From positions 744,001 to 808,000 of the forward strand of contig CAWCHQ010000003.1 in NCBI GenBank assembly GCA_963795415.1: a stretch of 64,000 nucleotides of DNA, in the 5' to 3' direction. Origin of the DNA: CAVSUZ01 sp963795415. Lineage in GTDB: Bacteria; Pseudomonadota; Alphaproteobacteria; Acetobacterales; Acetobacteraceae. Made by a program: the position numbers and the translations under genes. The notes beneath the pieces are model-generated. The model searched no databases. It had not been told where the DNA came from and saw nothing but the letters and a program-made list of their open reading frames with translations. This document shows, piece after piece, positions 63,925 to 64,000 of this stretch. Every line of letters starts with the position of its first letter. Within the stretch, counting starts at the first letter, position 1.

Positions 63925-64000
63925 CTGCTCACCTGCCCCACCGCTGGCCCCATTTGTCGGTAAACGCAACATCAGCAACCGGCCGGCGCACCACCGGACC

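Overview
This is a GC-rich window from a flagellated alphaproteobacterium, most likely a member of the Rhodospirillales/Acetobacteraceae. The inference rests on the alphaproteobacterial flagellar genes (including fliX), a DksA with a degenerate zinc finger, a SUV3-like helicase followed by an S4-domain protein and FdxA, and FixJ/MASE1-type signalling. No rRNA, tRNA, CRISPR array, complete insertion sequence or complete prophage was recognised.

Layout. 1-6.6 kb: the 3' end of dnaQ, then flagellar rod, P-ring and L-ring genes (flgF, flgG, flgA, flgH, flgI, rod-binding protein, FlgN-like) with dksA and fliX on the opposite strand. Two good sigma-54 promoters precede flgF and flgI. 7.3-15.4 kb: RNA helicase, S4 protein, fdxA, then a small catabolic set (M20 amidohydrolase, SDR, P1 peptidase, enolase-superfamily enzyme). 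15.5-21.4 kb: a PIN-type toxin-antitoxin pair, a TerC-like protein, a MOSC protein and clpB. 21.4-41.3 kb: an accessory, decaying region. It holds dispersed palindromic elements (five copies of a MITE-like element, REP-like hairpins), gene remnants (hsdR, an allantoinase-like gene, a tautomerase, an ornithine cyclodeaminase) and interspersed intact genes: LLM oxidoreductase, two LivK-like binding proteins, an alkyltransferase-like protein, an ArsR/SRPBCC/DUF1801 set, TsdA-like cytochrome, ROK kinase, Tim44-like protein, pmbA, a MazF-type pair and an M16 peptidase.

41.4-49.1 kb reads as one functional unit: a MASE1 histidine kinase and FixJ-type regulator, an MHS-family symporter, and two genes that together resemble a divergent ATP-citrate lyase (ATP-grasp subunit plus a CoA-ligase/citrate-synthase-like subunit). 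The inferred job is sensing, importing and cleaving a citrate-like acid.

49.4-62.8 kb ends in the most unusual locus: a tightly packed seven-gene operon, preceded by a LuxR-type regulator and a receiver-like protein. It encodes three low-complexity or coiled-coil proteins, a PASTA protein, a subtilase/peptidoglycan-binding/phospholipase-D fusion, a peptidoglycan-binding/OmpA/zinc-metalloprotease protein and a small helical protein. I do not recognise it as a named system. The window closes with an Mrr-type restriction endonuclease gene.

Quality caution: eight otherwise conserved genes (flgI, the TerC-like gene, clpB, a LivK-like gene, the FixJ-like regulator, the subtilase fusion, the OmpA fusion and mrr) each appear broken by one single-base indel. 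This pattern suits residual sequencing error at least as well as real gene decay. I give the full span of each such gene.
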